A stretch of 64,000 nt of DNA from Lineus longissimus (GCF_910592395.1 NC_088315.1:7378501-7442500), one strand, 5' to 3'; counted from the first letter of the stretch, positions 37,303 through 52,300 are shown. Numbers and translations: made by a program. Notes: generated from the letters alone by a model not told the origin.

Positions 37303-40300
37303 GTAAGCTGATGTCATAAATCATTTTAGATAGTGTTCTCCTCTAGACATGTTTTTAGAGTATGGAAAATTGGTTTGACACAAAATTTGGTCAGCAGGTT
37401 CAGCCTTGGGAAAATCTTGGTTGACCTGTGATACTCCTTCACCCCCTCAAGGGTAGTCTGCAGCCCATAATACAAGGGTTTTTCGGTATACCTTGCCTCT
37501 CGTTATTTCATACCCCTGGAGAGAAGGGCAGCCTTTAGACACATTGCAGCAATCGGGATTGAACTGCCCAGCATATGATTCTGGGAATCTTGTCAACGTT
37601 ATTGTCAAGCAACAATTTCAAAACACGCACTGTCACTGGTCGTTCTCTTGCCAACGGAGAAGAAAACAATTGCTGTCGGCGTTGTGTCGGCACGTGAGAT
37701 TTGCCATGCCGTCAGTATTCATACTGTATCTGAAGTAAAATTGTTCGTCTGATGATTACTTTTGCCTCTTATGTGCAATTCAACAATTTGAAGAAAAAAA
37801 CTGCTCCATCCCTTTTACTTACTCAAGCATGAATCAGCATCATTTTAACCCAGAGAGGGTAATAACTTAATGTCAAGGGTTGCTTCGTTCATGTTGGGTA
37901 TTTTGTACAATTTGTTGCCTTTAAATGACACCGTTTATCTGTCCCTTGAGATGCTAGTGTCACAGCCCCCTACTAATGGTTCAGTTGACTCATGAACTTG
38001 ATGGATGCAGAAGTGAACTTCGACATGGAATAATTTCTGTCCTCTTGTTTTATGGGCTTCCATCTTTTCTCTTGATCATTTTGATATACTCTGGCTATTT
38101 GATATGGCTGCCATGGCAGCCATCTTAAAATTTTTTAAGTCAATTTTACGGAGAAAGTTTCCCCTGAGGGAGCCAATATTTCATGGTTGTGTTGCAAGTC
38201 ATTAGGTTAAGGTTCCTCTTAAAAATCAGCATGATCTTATTCTCAATATGGCTGCCATGGCAGCCATCTTGAAAAATCAAGCTATTTGCTGCTTTAGATT
38301 TGTTCACGTGCACTGACACTGATCTTGGTTTCTATTGAACCACAGAGGTGTTGGTTATAAAATATGGCCATTGTTTAGTGGAATACAGGAAGCTGTGAGG
38401 ATCTCATGGTAAACAACCTGTGGGCAAAGTGTTTCTTGTGGAGGCTTTTAGGAGGTCAAAAGTTGATAACGGAAAACAGCATTTGATAAACAGGAAAACA
38501 ACATTTCAAGATTTCGCAGTTTCAATTTCACAATGAAATCAGAAGATAGGTCTGCTAATTCTTAATTTTGATGGCCATCCTACTTGGCGGGATGACACAA
38601 GTATCAAAAACAGGTAAAGGGGGCTGAGGGGGTTATCAACAAGCCATCTGATATGCCATTAGAAAGCATCTTGACAGACAAGACTCCAGTATCACTAAGT
38701 CTATTGATTCGTTCAGTCTCACATGTTCCCTATGATTTGTGAGATGTCCCCCCTGAAACAATCCAGGTAGCCACCTCACTTCTGTAATGACCCATTCATT
38801 CTTGACACAACACAATGTGCTTTTCATTGTTCCACTCACTCTGCAGCTATTTCGGGCTCCTGTGAAACGAAACCCTCAAGTTGATGATACTTTTATGTTT
38901 GTTTCTTGTCAAGTCGAAAAAAGTCTCAAAATCTTTTGAAAAGTGAGTAAGCCTAATTTTTCCACCCCCACCATATCAATGCAGTTGATCATCTCCTAAC
39001 TGATTATATCAACAACAACCAGCTGGTCGAAATAAGGCTTTTGAAATGTTTTATCCAAGAAACAGTGAAAATTGCTTGGCCTAATAGTAATCAGTAATAG
39101 ACAAACAAAGCTGAATGGACCCCAGACTCCACTCCAAGTGTTAGTGCAAGGATTCACTATGGTGCCAGTCTCTTTCACCTGGCTAGGCACCAAATTGCCT
39201 TTCACAATGGGCCATTGTTGTAAGAAAAGTCTCTCATGCTGTTTGTTTGCGGGAACAGATCCCATTGTTTAGTGGGAGTTGCATCTGTTTTTCATTAACT
39301 GTTGGTTCATTGTTGATTATGGCTGGTTTCTGGTGGAATAATATTTTCTTTTCATTTGGCTTTTGCATTTCATCTTTGCTCTTTTTATGAATTCCTTTGT
39401 GCTGCCTTGTGTTGTTGCCAGTAATGAAATCAGTAATGTGGCCCTTGCGTTCAGAATTGCGATGGGCCTACCAACTATATTAGGGGGAGGGAGGAGGGAT
39501 CTGGCAAAAAGTGAACTTACCATAGTCTACCACTAAGACACAAAGGGACTCTTCCCTTTAAAAACACGAGTTGCAAACTGTCATTAAAAACTCATAGCTA
39601 CTTTTGGGACGGTTATTTTCAAAAGCAGTTCCTTACACCCCGAAAGGCCTGTCATTCCCACTCTAACCCCACCCCCACGAGTCCATCCCCACCCTAAAGA
39701 CTGCAGAAGATACCTTGGGTCTCAGAGCCTTGTGTGTCGTAATGCGAATTCCTTTACATTACCATCTACTCTCCTTTACCGGATAAAACATGCACAACTG
39801 TATCTATTCTGAGGCAACTGTTTGCAAGGAACACCCGGCGCACAGTCATCGCCAATTAATTGCATCAGGATTTCTGCGGCCTTGTCTTGCACGACAGCGC
39901 ACAGCGGCGAGTCTTGCACGCTCACTCCTTGAGCTCTCGCACATTCAGGTGCAAGTCGTTCTACCTGTAACAATGAATCATTCCCTTCAGTCGATCAAGA
40001 CAAAAAACTATACATTATGCAGTGTCGGTACTTTTTCAGATATTCATTAGGGTGAAATGTTTACGTCTTTGTGCTGCCATCATTCATACAGTTTTCGCCA
40101 AAAGTAACAGAATAGTAAACAGTAAACTGCTCTGTGTGCTGCACCATATTTAACCTTGCAGTTTAGTCCATCCTCACTACAGTTCTAGTCAAAAGTAACT
40201 GCTCTGGTGTGCTACAATATGTACGCTTATGATTGAGAGGGTGCCTAGCATTTCTTTCGACTCAAAAAAGGGTCTCTGGTGTAACGGTCAAAGTGTTAAA

Positions 40301-43300
40301 CCCTTCTATTTTGTGAGGCCTCGCAGGATGACTCACACTCAAACGTAGCATTCACGGTAATCCACGGCTTCTCTAATGTGATTACGCAGGATAAGGTGAG
40401 TGAAAAGATCAGTGATGGAATCTTGTCATAGAGTACAGGAATACCAAGCCGTATGAAAAATAAGGCATTCTGTAGCGTATGCTTCATGGGGGAGGAGGTC
40501 ATGCCCCCCCTCAAAAGATCAAAGGGGATACCCCCTTGGTTTTGCTATATCAATTGAAGAGGTGTCTCATTCCCTTATGGTAGATAGTATCTTACTGATA
40601 GGCGTGGTGCTTTCCTTATGGATTTATGTTACTTTTGACTCAGACTGTATGGTTGCTGATGAAAGGATGTTACTTTTGACCAGGACTATGCATGTGTTAA
40701 ATGGTCTGGCATCATGATGGGGTTTGGTTCTACTCGTAGTAGTAACAATCAGGCAGACGCGTCTTTGTTTTCACTGTTTGTATCTCATTATCAGTAACCC
40801 ATTGTTTTTATGGCTAAACATGACTAACAAAGGCACCTGAAACAGTAAGAAGAGAGATAAGGCAAGCCAACCTGGTGCCACTGCCTTCTGTCAAGGCGGG
40901 AAAAGGAAACCAAAAACTCTCCACTTAAAATAATTACTCGGATTTCACTTGGGCTTAAATGTTTTATCGGTAGATTATACCTGAAATGCATCATTGAGAA
41001 TACCTATTGAGTACTTAAGTGAATGAATCATATATTTTTTTCCTAATTGGTTTGTTAAACCGTCTTGAAGGAAACTAGTGCATCTGAGTGCATAAAATGA
41101 GGATTTCCTTTGTAATTGGCCTGTTTTGCCTGCAAGAGTGACATCAGAGTCGCTGTAACCCTGAATCCGACATTGATTTACCAGCAAAATAACTACTACA
41201 TATCGATAAGTTCATCAATGTCACTGTAAGAAATTGTACTATACGCCAATTATTGCAAAGAAGAAAACAAAGCGGACGTTTTCTCACAATGGAGTGAGTG
41301 TAAATAATTAGCATACGCCAATAATGTTGCATGAGGGGTAATTGTCCAGAACATCTACGAACTTCTCACATGAATCTTTGATGATAAAAAATTGTACGAT
41401 CGCGTACTCCAGTGTGTTATCAGAAATTCATAAGCAATAATTCCTCCTTTTCTTTCGCTCATGACAACGTTGTAAACAAACATTCCGCAATAGCTTGCCC
41501 AGTTGTTACGTTCAATGAATCGCATTCTTCATCGTAGGAAAAAATCATTACGACGCCATAGTACGCTTTGTATTGTTTTCCATCTTGCCAACAATATAAA
41601 CAAACAGACCCACAATAGACTTTGATAATTAGCAGAATCGTGATTACCTCCAACTGTTATTGCTGAGTGACTTTTCATCACGGAGCACAGGATGCCAGCA
41701 ACAAAGGTCAAAACTGCCCCCTCTAGGAGCAGAGAGTCTATTATTCTCGGAGAATAATTGCAGGGGATTGTTATTAGCCGGCATTGTGCGTGAAACGTGC
41801 CTCGACCACGTGCTGGGAACAACTATAAGATAATTAACTGCTGGCTTGAACGAGATCCTCTAATCAACATTCCAGAATAAGCAGACCTCCCCACTTGGAC
41901 AATATCTTGCAAGTCTTTAGTTGCTGTGATTTTACTTGTGCGTGTATGTGGAAATTGTGACCCATGAACTTCTTATAAGTGAGGGCCATATGCCTACGCC
42001 ATCTCGGAGTCTTGGATCCGCCCCCCCCCCCCCCGAATGTCACTTTTATAGTTTTATAGGCTTGCCTGACTGGTATAACGCATGGCCTGTTTCAGATGTC
42101 CATTCCCTTGAACAAGAAGCAACCAGTTAATCAACTTGTGCTGGTCAGCCTTCTGTTCTGTTCTGATTAATGGCGCCGCCAGGCTAAAGTGCATCTGGAG
42201 GTTTCCTGAAAATTATTCCTAGATGTTAGCTTTAACAGCCACCATTCAGAGATAGCAACCATAATTTATTATATATCCTTATGTTCTTTCGTCCATTCAT
42301 TATGTACTTCAACCCTCTTTGTTTATGCTGACCAGTTGTATTTTTATGCCAGCAAATATGATGGATTACAGCAGGTGATACTGGTGGAAAAGCCACACAT
42401 ACATTGACATCAGGCTTTTCAATATCTCTTTGAAAAACCATCCATTCCTAATCTCATAACATTTAATGTATGGATAAGATCAAATAGCAAGGCAGGGGTT
42501 AACCTTTGCCTTAAGGTAATAAGTAGATTTTACAGTAAAAACAATCCCAGATTATATGAAGAATCCTGCAAACTATAATGAGTATTCATTCGGAAGTGAA
42601 GTTTTACACCTGCAACTTATTTTAACATTGCTGGTTATACTGCTTGACTCTTAATTTTATAGTTTACAGATATCATACTCATGAGATAAGGCTGGTGACC
42701 TCCTTTATATAACCTTGAGAGGGTCACAATAAAGGTCACCATCAAGGTCAAGAGAGGCATTAGAACACTACATGCCATCCTCCAGAGAAAGGGTGGAAGG
42801 GGCAGTTGAATTCCTCCCTTCGACCTACTTTGGGGAGATGTCAAAGATATCAACTAATTTCTAAGGCAAGGCAATTATAGTACATGTATTTCTAAACTAG
42901 TACAACATGAAAATAGTAAATGATAGAAAATGACAATAGCCAGTGAGAATGGTGTTTGCAGACCTCCAGGCTTGTCGAAGATAAGTTGGAATCCACCTAA
43001 ATGTATAGGGAAAGAAGTGCTCGTTACCAACAAACTTCAAAGATAATTTAGAATGCTTGCCGAGAGTGTTCTTTTCAACAATTTACAACTTTCAGATAAA
43101 GCGTAGGTAACTAGAAAACAAAGTAAAGTCCGTACCATTACGACGTAATAATCAAGTCTGCATGATCAAGTGCATACTCGTTTGAAATTGCTCATGAAAG
43201 TCTGGGCGAACTTGAGTTGAACCAGGATGATATTTTCAGAAGATAACACAAAATTCTTTGTTTGCATTTAAGAGCGCGTATCTGGCATTTGTAGCCGTAA

Positions 43301-46300
43301 ATTCAACAAGTTCAGTACCTCGTTTGTCGTTCATACTCTGGCACTCTGTGTTTACTATCCTGCAATAGCCGCGGAGAAGATAGCGTAGGCTAAAATAGCT
43401 CAGCCGCAAGTTACACTTCCTTGTCTGTTACCGGGATGCTCGCTGTTTCTGAATTTTCTATTATCAGTTGTAACATCTTTCTGTTGCCATCAGCTTTTTT
43501 CGTAATCAGCCAAACAGTGAGTGTTGAAGCCTTTTGAAACGTTTGTGTTTTGTTACTATCTCTGAATCATTTTGCTGATGGTGTTTTCGTGAGTCAGTCA
43601 GTAATCCACGTTATTACAATATCATTTTATACGCGCATGGTAAGGGGTCACCAACTTCGATCATTATCATCATCTTTATTTTCATGATCATCATGATCAC
43701 CACCAGCAATATCATCATCAGAACAGTTGCAAATTCTTCCTGTCGATGCATTTTTCTTTTTTTCACATCGTAGTAGGAAACCTGGAAATTGTACTAACAT
43801 AGTAATATAAGGTGAATGGAAAAACCTTGGCTTTTTGCCTTTGCCCTTCAGCCTGTCCTCCAGGGTAAATATGTAGTGCGAAATTTGGTCCTTATCGTGT
43901 GTAAGTCTTCACCTGGGGCTGAGATTGATCAGAGTTGTTCTGAATGAAAGTTGGAATTCGGCATGTGTCAGCTGTTGTGGAGATGGATGGTGCTGGTTGA
44001 GGTATGCAATTGATATCTAACATATTATAACATCAGGTTGAACCAAAAGTTGCTTGGAATACTACAAGGAAATGGTAAAGAACATGAAAGAATTGCTCTT
44101 CTGTTAGCTGAACATTTCCCCTGAAAGCATGCTTTATATCAGATGATTCTGACCCTGACCTCTACCTATTTTGACCTTGACCTTCCAATGATCCACTAAA
44201 TATCATCCGTGTCAGAGGAGTTAATCGCTTAACAATGTGAGGAAACTAAATTTAACCTACACATTAAACCAACCAAACAGCATTCGATGAAAAAGTTGGT
44301 GGATATCTATATCAGATGAAAAAATACAGAGAACCTGCAATTGCTTAGACTACAAATCTGACCCCAGTAAGCGGCAGAAGAAATTGATGCAGCAACATGG
44401 TTTACAAGAGTAGGATCAGTTGCTATAGTTCTTCTCAATCTCAGGCCGGGGGGGGGAAACACCTCTTCCTCTGCTCTGCCATCTCCCCTGTCCTCCTGGC
44501 TTGCCAAGTCCTGGATTCTCCGCTCTTCCCCTGTCCTACCTCGCCAAGTTCTTCTATTGATACTCTGCAGCATTTGAGGTTAAGACAGCTAAACGTGAGA
44601 AAGGATGGAGTCATTTGAGTACAATAGATTGTTGCCGGAAGACAACTCATAAATACAAAGGAAAATAGGTGTTTTTTTCATTTAGTCAAAACAGTTTCCA
44701 GTTTAAAAACCTGAGGAAGATTGAGCACATCTTCCTACAGCAATGGACAGGAGGAAGTCTCTACTTGTATGACTATACAGATCGTTTTAGATTTCGTTAA
44801 ACTGCCATTTAACTCGAGAAAAAAATGAATCACGGTCTAACAGAGCAGAGCAGCTGAATTACTCAAATAGACAATTTAATTCTTTCAACATCATACAGAA
44901 ATTGAAGCTGTAAAAACTGAGTGAATTAAGACACTGATAGCCCAAGCGAAAAAAAGCTCACTTCCGTAGATGCATCATGTGGAATCTCTCTGCCATTCTG
45001 ACAACCGGAAGAACAGCGAGAATTAGAATCAAAACAATAAAGGGAAGTACTAATTAAAAACTTGGGACGGTTTGAGGTTTAACGAACACTGTTTTAAGTC
45101 GTAGCAACTGGCGAGAACGAAATCTGAAAATCTTTAAAGCTGTGGTTTTATGCTTTATGTGGCTATAGGTTGTCAGTTTTGGTTTGAAACAAGACACTTG
45201 GTTTCTTGTTATGATCCATTTTAGTACTTTTGCCTTCTTTGAGGATACTTGTAATTTATTGTCAAGTTTTTGAGTCACAGATCTCTTGATTTATAAGTGA
45301 ATCTCGTGATGATTTGAGGATAACCATGGCGTCTCATTGTGGATTTGTACCATCAAAATCATATGTTTACCATCGGCAGAATCACATTTCATTTCGATTT
45401 TAGTGTCATTTTACGCTTTGTTTTCTCCTTGTCCCTTCTTTTGGATACCTCACTCTCTGAGGCAAGACTGTGGCAAACTCAAAAACTAAGGATGTTTTCA
45501 TTTGTAATGTTGTTTCATGAGCATTTCACCAGTTCATCAGGTGCACTAATGTCTAGGCAGGAGTAGGGATTATAAAGCCATGTTAGATCTTATATACACA
45601 TCATACAGTCCAATTGTTATTATAACCAAACCAGATGTTCTCTGTTCTCTGTATCCTGCGCCCAGTTGGAGGGAGAAACAAAGAAAGTGGAGGGGATTAA
45701 GGCCAATGACATTTGGTTCTCTGATTCTTGTCTGCCAAATTCAGGAAAGGGTTTTCCTTGAACTCTTATCTTTCATCATCAGTAAGACCACGATTTTCTG
45801 GTGAAATACAAACTATCTGAAATCAGTTCAATGGCCTGTGCGAAAGCACCAGAAAACTTGGTGAGGCATTGGAAAATTGTCAACAATTTGGATGAGGGTT
45901 TAACCTTGCCCTCTGTGCTTTGATATTTGCCTCTCCCAGGATGTCGATTTCATTAGCCTTCCTAATCCTAGCAGTGCTACTGCCAATTTCTGCTGTAAGT
46001 TGTGTAGCCTAATCTGTTGAAGCCCTTTTCCTATTATAAACTTGTTGAGGAACAAAATGCATTGCACCTGTGTTTTTCTATGTCTGAACCTTCATCAAAC
46101 AAAGGCAATCATCTCTTGCAGCATCCTATGTTCAGATTAAACAAAGATTACAACCAGACCTCCTCAAGTCTGTTCCTGATGATTTCAATCATGACTCAGT
46201 AAAATTGATGTCATCAAAGATGGCCGACATCTAGTGTACATTCGTGTACATTGATGTGTACAAAAATGCACTGAGGTTTGTTAAGGTTGAGTTGAATTTT

Positions 46301-49300
46301 GTTTTGAGTGAGATTATGTAAGAAATAATGCAAGGTTCTCAGGTTGTGTTTATCTCAATGAAGAATTGCTTGGTAGTGATAAAAATAGATATACAAAGGA
46401 AAGAGGGCATACCTTGATTGTGTAATTTGTTGAGTGAAATGGACAAATGATAATACAGGAATAAAGGCTGCCTTCTGGGTGTAATCTGTTCAGACATTTG
46501 GATTCAAAATGCTGAAGGGGTTATCTCAGAGTTATTATCATCATCATAATGGCTACTTGATATCGCTTGGCCATCACCAGGAGAAATAAAAATCTGTTTC
46601 TTATGAATCATGTGATCAACAGAGCAATACAAAGGGATAACCTATACCTTGTATTACATAATCAGGTATACAGCATCCATCAATGAATAAAAAAGCAATT
46701 CTGCTCAAAGCTACTGTACCTACTTGTCTGTTGAGTCATGAATGGCTTCAGGATGCACATACCTTATGTTTATAAGACCTAACTGCTTCCTATTGTTGTT
46801 CTTATCAGAGGTTTTAAGGTTATAAACAGAGGCTTTTATGATAGGAAATGTAAAGTCAAGAAACTTGCGAAGAATTTCCCCTTTTCCAAGAAATATCAAT
46901 ATCTCATGAAATATTGGAAATAACTTTGGATTTCCAAAGTATCAACTATAAATAGTTACTAAGTAGGATTTCCTGGACTTCCTATGTGTTTTCTGATTTC
47001 TGAATGGATATTAAATTATGTTTTACATTTGAAATTGAATTGTCAAAGGGATGGAAAAGCAACAAATGTGACAATGACTTCAACAAAAAGGAAGCTTGAT
47101 CTGGCTGTTTTCAATTTCAACAAAGTCTACTTTGTGAATAAGCCATTGTGTAACAAAAGGGCATCATTTGCTATTGGTGAAATTTGTCCACTTTTCTTAC
47201 AAAGAACAATATTTAGTGAAGTTTGGTGTCTTTTGAGCTCAAGTGTATTGTCCCTTCCTCCCATTGAACAATCGCAATGATTTCCAATCATTCCATTCTA
47301 ACCAGACCTTACTTAGCAATGGTTCTTCCTGGTTCCCTTGTACAAAGATTTGAGGTGAAGTTTAGAACTATTTTTCAAATATTATGCAAACATGTACTCA
47401 ACCCGAAAGCTCCTCTGGCAGAAACAATGACAATTTTAACAGGCTTTTAAGCAATTGAACTCCTTTTGTTGAACTTTATGCAGCTTTGTCCAGTGATTCC
47501 TATGTTGATGTCATTGTTAACAGAGACCTTCCTTATATGCTTGACATCAGAGCAAGAGAGTTATAAGATTGTAGACCAGAGAAACGAAATGATTCGAATA
47601 TGCTACTCCCTCGATGAGAGCATTTGCTTGCCGCGAAGGTTGGATTTCAAGCAGAGATACGAGCCGAGATTGGACCAAAAGAGACCAACACCATTGAATT
47701 ATAACCAGGCCTTGTTGAGGAAATGGAGTGTGAGTTGACGCATTTGGTTGCAGGCAAAATTTCCAAGTGAAATTCTAAATTGTCACATTGACGGTACCCC
47801 TCAAGCCTAAAAGGTCTATCCTTCATGCTGTCAAACATCACATTTGACAGTTTTCAGAGATTTAAGAAATGTTTGTAACCATAAAATCCCCAACCGTAGA
47901 CATCAGTCACCTGGAGAGTGGACCCCTTGCTCCTGCCTGTAGTCCTCTAGCCGGACAAAAAACTGAATTAACCTTATTATTTTGCATTTGGAATATCAAT
48001 GCATTGGAAATATCAAGTACGCAATATCGCATAATGCAAATATGAATGCCTGTGGTCGCTGATCACTAATCATTGATCGAGAATTACATATCTGCTGGCA
48101 TCAACATGACCCAAAGCCAAACGAGCATATCCCATTATGGCGGTGTCGGCGGACTCCCAGCGCGTGCCCCCAGCACCAGGCGCGGTAAATCAAGTAAAAC
48201 AAAAGACCATTATCTGTAATGATGGGAACAAGACACGGGAGAGCCGGGTGTAATGGAATTATAATGAGCTGGGGTCTGATGGTCAATCGTCGGCTGCTTC
48301 TACCGTAACAAAACTCACAAAATTTGGATGATTTGAATCGGTCGAAAAGCAACTTGTTTATTGTTTACCAGGCCCATATATAAGTTTTGTTTGTGGGGGG
48401 CGGGTGGGGGGAGGTGTGGCCAGACTCTCTGTGTCCTAGAGTGGGCAGTTCTGGAGTACATGCTCTAGTGAGAAAAAAAAGAAACAAAAGTTGAATTACA
48501 CCTTGCCTTTGCTGCTTACGGCATGAGTTGTATAAAAAAATTTTGGTTTATTTTACGATATCAAAAAATGTGCTTATACTGTAGCACCCCATGAGTGGAG
48601 TGCGATAATTAGGGCCTGAGAATTGCAACATGTCAAGGGATTGGCACAAAAGGTGTCGAAGTTATGACAATTCATGATTGTTGTCGCATAACACGGGCTC
48701 AGCCAGTAACAAAGCTGGCTGTTTTATTATTCAAAGTGAAAAATATATGATCAGATCATTATTTCGAAATGTTCTTGATTCCACTTTGTGATAGTCTGAT
48801 TCGTACATTCATGCAATAATTAGGTACGTGTCACAGGCTGTGAACAACGAAAGTTTCCAAAAGACCAGCTCTGAAAATGGAGACAAGATTTGTGTTAAAA
48901 GCAATAAGGCTTGTGTTCTTTTTTTTACAGAGAGTGTAGAAAAGCAACAATGATGTTATTTCAATGATTCCTATTTCTAAAATGAACAAAAACATTTGAG
49001 AAGCCCATTTTTCTACTTTATAAGTTGGTCTAATTGAACAGTGGGGTTGCAGTTCTGGGAGGAGGACATATCATTGTACTGTTGGTGCGTTTGATGGTGA
49101 GAAAGTAAACTGACATTTTTCCTTCAGAATATCAGGGTACCAGTTATAATTCGGCGCTCAGGATGAGCCACATGTTCAATTAGAGCAACTCAGTTGCTTA
49201 CCAAGGTCAAACTTTTGATCATTTCCTTCGGAATGGCGGCGGAAAAATCTATACGAACTGGATGAGCTTATTGTGACATTTCATTGTTTATTCTATAAAC

Positions 49301-52300
49301 TAATTACTGCAACTGTCAAAATGGTCTTAACGATAATTACTCCTCAACAGAAACACTGTCAGATTGACACTCACAAGAATGGACTTTTATCCCAATATCA
49401 AATTGGTGCACAGTAGTGGCATTTCCCAGATAGCGACGGAGGTGGAAAGTGAGCGCTGTGCGACACAATCACTGAGAATTAGTGTCTTGTTCTTGATGAT
49501 TCTGAATCGACGGGCAAATTATTCTCTTTGCGAGCCGCCATTTGGGGTGAAATTAAGTACGCAGTGACGAATGTTTGATTGAATATCGTCATTTACTGGA
49601 AAGAAGTGACCTTTAGTCTTAATGTATTTATCGACACGCAGACAAAAAACGCGGGGACGGAATTATCGCACTATTGTTGAGCGAAGTGGGAGCACAATGG
49701 CGTGCTCCGAGGCACAATACAAACGTTGGCGCTCGGGAAATAAGATTTCTGATTGTTCTCAGAGAGATGCCATTCAACGAGGACATAAGACATAATTAAG
49801 TCAGATTTATCGATTTCAAGCCCGAGTCTGGCCTCCCAACATGCAGATCCACAAGTCTGTTTGATTTGTGAATTAAACTATAATCACAGTCTTTAACATC
49901 AATTCGCGACTCTAATCATATTTTTGATCCCGGACCTATAGAATCTGTGATTTCTCCTCTAGGTCATTTGATATCCTGAGCTGACAATAGAGGTCACTGA
50001 ATCTAGGTTCTGACAATGAAACTCGAAATTTCCAATCATTCGACGAGCACTGCTCAACAGAGCGCTATGAAGCGATAATAAACGTTGAGGAATTCTGACT
50101 AATTCTTGAGTGAGGTCGTCGCTGATGATCCAACACACGAAATCACGCCTGTAGCAAATCATCTCCGTATGATGTACGCTGCAGCATCTGGCAGGGTGTA
50201 GATGTGCAATCGATGGATTTAGATCCTGGGGGTGAGGAAGAGGGTGTAATCTGTGTGTTCGAGGGTCTGAAGGGTGGGATATTGATGAAGCTAGGAACTG
50301 CTGATGAATCAGAAGGGTTACCATACTCTGAATAGTTCTCAGTACGCTGGAAATTTATCGCCATTTACGAAGTTGTGAATCCAAATATGAGTTGACCTCC
50401 GATGAATTCTGGTTGCGTGGAACTTCGCCAAAATTGTTCATGATTGGCTAGTGTTTAGAAAGTCATTGATTTAATTTAGAAAAAAATACTTTAAAGGTTC
50501 ATGTAGAAAGTTTTCAACTTAAGTTTTAAATGTCCCAAGAGAGACAGATTATTTGTTTCAGATTAAAAAATGCATTCAACCTCCTCAGAAATATTGTTGC
50601 TATTGAATTCAGATATCAAAAACCAGATAAACTACTTTCACAAAAATATTTGCTTCAATTGTTTAAAGATTTTTAATTAGTGACGTATGATTTGTTCGCG
50701 CAATAATTCAATATGGCCACTGGTTGTTGATTTATCTGCGAACCCAGAAGGTGTGGACGTGTCCCATTCAATATGATATCGCGAGATTGGGCAACGGTAG
50801 ATTTTCCTATCAAAATTTAAAACTATTCAATCTAAAAATTGTTCAGTCGACTCAGGATACCATATTGGTTTTTATTCGAATAATGAAGAAAACCAGTTCA
50901 ACCGTTTGTTGCTACATTCGCTTGGGTGGGTTTGTCTCCAAACCAGTTTCTTATTTACTCAGAATTTCTTTGGGATATTATGAGGATTTTTCTGAAAATG
51001 GTCGTGTTAGACCACGATCAGTATAAGTATCAGTATCAGATTATTGCAGTTTAATTCAACAGAAGACACTCTCATTTTTACAAAATTCAAGATGAGTAGT
51101 GGATTGCTTCGGGATTTGATCAAAATTGCTCATCAGGAATTAGGATGAGGTCCTTTTGTATTATGGGATAGGTACCCTCAAGTCGTGTCAGTTTTGCCAA
51201 CATACACTTTTTTGGACAATTTCTGTCTTCATTGCTTGGCAGATGTCAACATCAGTCCCTAAGGAAAGGGATTCATCGCCCCTTTAACTTTAATTGGGTA
51301 CCATTGTATAGCTACATCCGATACTCAATATTCCCTCGCACAAAAACAACACCGAGCTGGATGGTTCACATAGGTGAATAATACTGAGGCCTGCGTTTGA
51401 TTTCAAATCAACAGATCTATCAAATTATCGATGCCAGCATCTGAATCTGCAGGCAAATTACCGCAGCCGTTGAAGCAGCGAGATTCCAGAGGACTCAGAG
51501 CCGACAATGAGTCATCAAAATCAGTTCAAGGTTCTCTTCAGCGCTGTCCAGGGCTGCACTACAATCCACCATTATCACTACTCAGCTGATAAATCGAGGC
51601 GAAGGAATTGATTTCTAAGTTTCTTACTTCAAAAAGAATCCGTCTTCGGTTACTTGATGAACTCATATTGAAGAAATGTAATTGGGAGGGTTTGTTAGTT
51701 GTATTTCTTTGGGGGTGTCGGGCTCGACATCAACACTCATTTTGGTAGGTGGACAAAATACTTATTTTTCCATTGAGAGACAAGAACTAAATGACGTGGC
51801 AATGTACGTATACTTACCTTGGGAACATGAAATCCACAGGGGCTGGGTGCACTGATGAAAGCTTCATGGAGCTGAAGCCCATTAATAATGCACTCTGAAG
51901 TGAGTGTGGGGCCCTAGGCCCAATGGTTGCGACAAAAATCTACCACTTACGAAAATGGGAGAGTGTGACTGTGAGACTTCCTCATCACAGGCAGTACAGA
52001 TGTGCAGTGCCAAAGCCAGAGCGCCATCATTTGAGAGACAAGAACTAGGCCAAAATCTGTGTTAAAGGTGACCCCCAGGTTACGTTTGACCTGCCCCTCT
52101 ATAGCTATGGCCCTGTAGCAAAAGCAAACCTGAATGTCGGACCTTTTTCGGTATCCCATGTTTGTCTCCACATCCCAAATACATGTTAACTTGAGCTTAA
52201 CTTTGGGAAACAGTGATTTTTCAGAATTTAGCCCCGACGGAACTAAAAATGCTAAGCGGGCAGATATGAAATGAGTAATAAAGAGACTGTGGAAGAAACC

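Noticed and set aside
40270-40340. tRNA-like segment GGTGTAACGGTCAAAGTG
   Set aside because: It has some A-box resemblance but no B box and no foldable arms; it also sits inside the foldback element.
44307-44650. Overlapping Arg/Glu-rich ORFs around the G run
   Set aside because: They depend on a low-complexity stretch and a homopolymer, and both strands and several frames are open; no support.
51421-51600. Possible exon after gaatctgcag ([20 protein letters not shown])
   Set aside because: Acceptor context is weak, the candidate donor caag|gttctc is poor, and the frame does not resemble a SoxD coiled coil.
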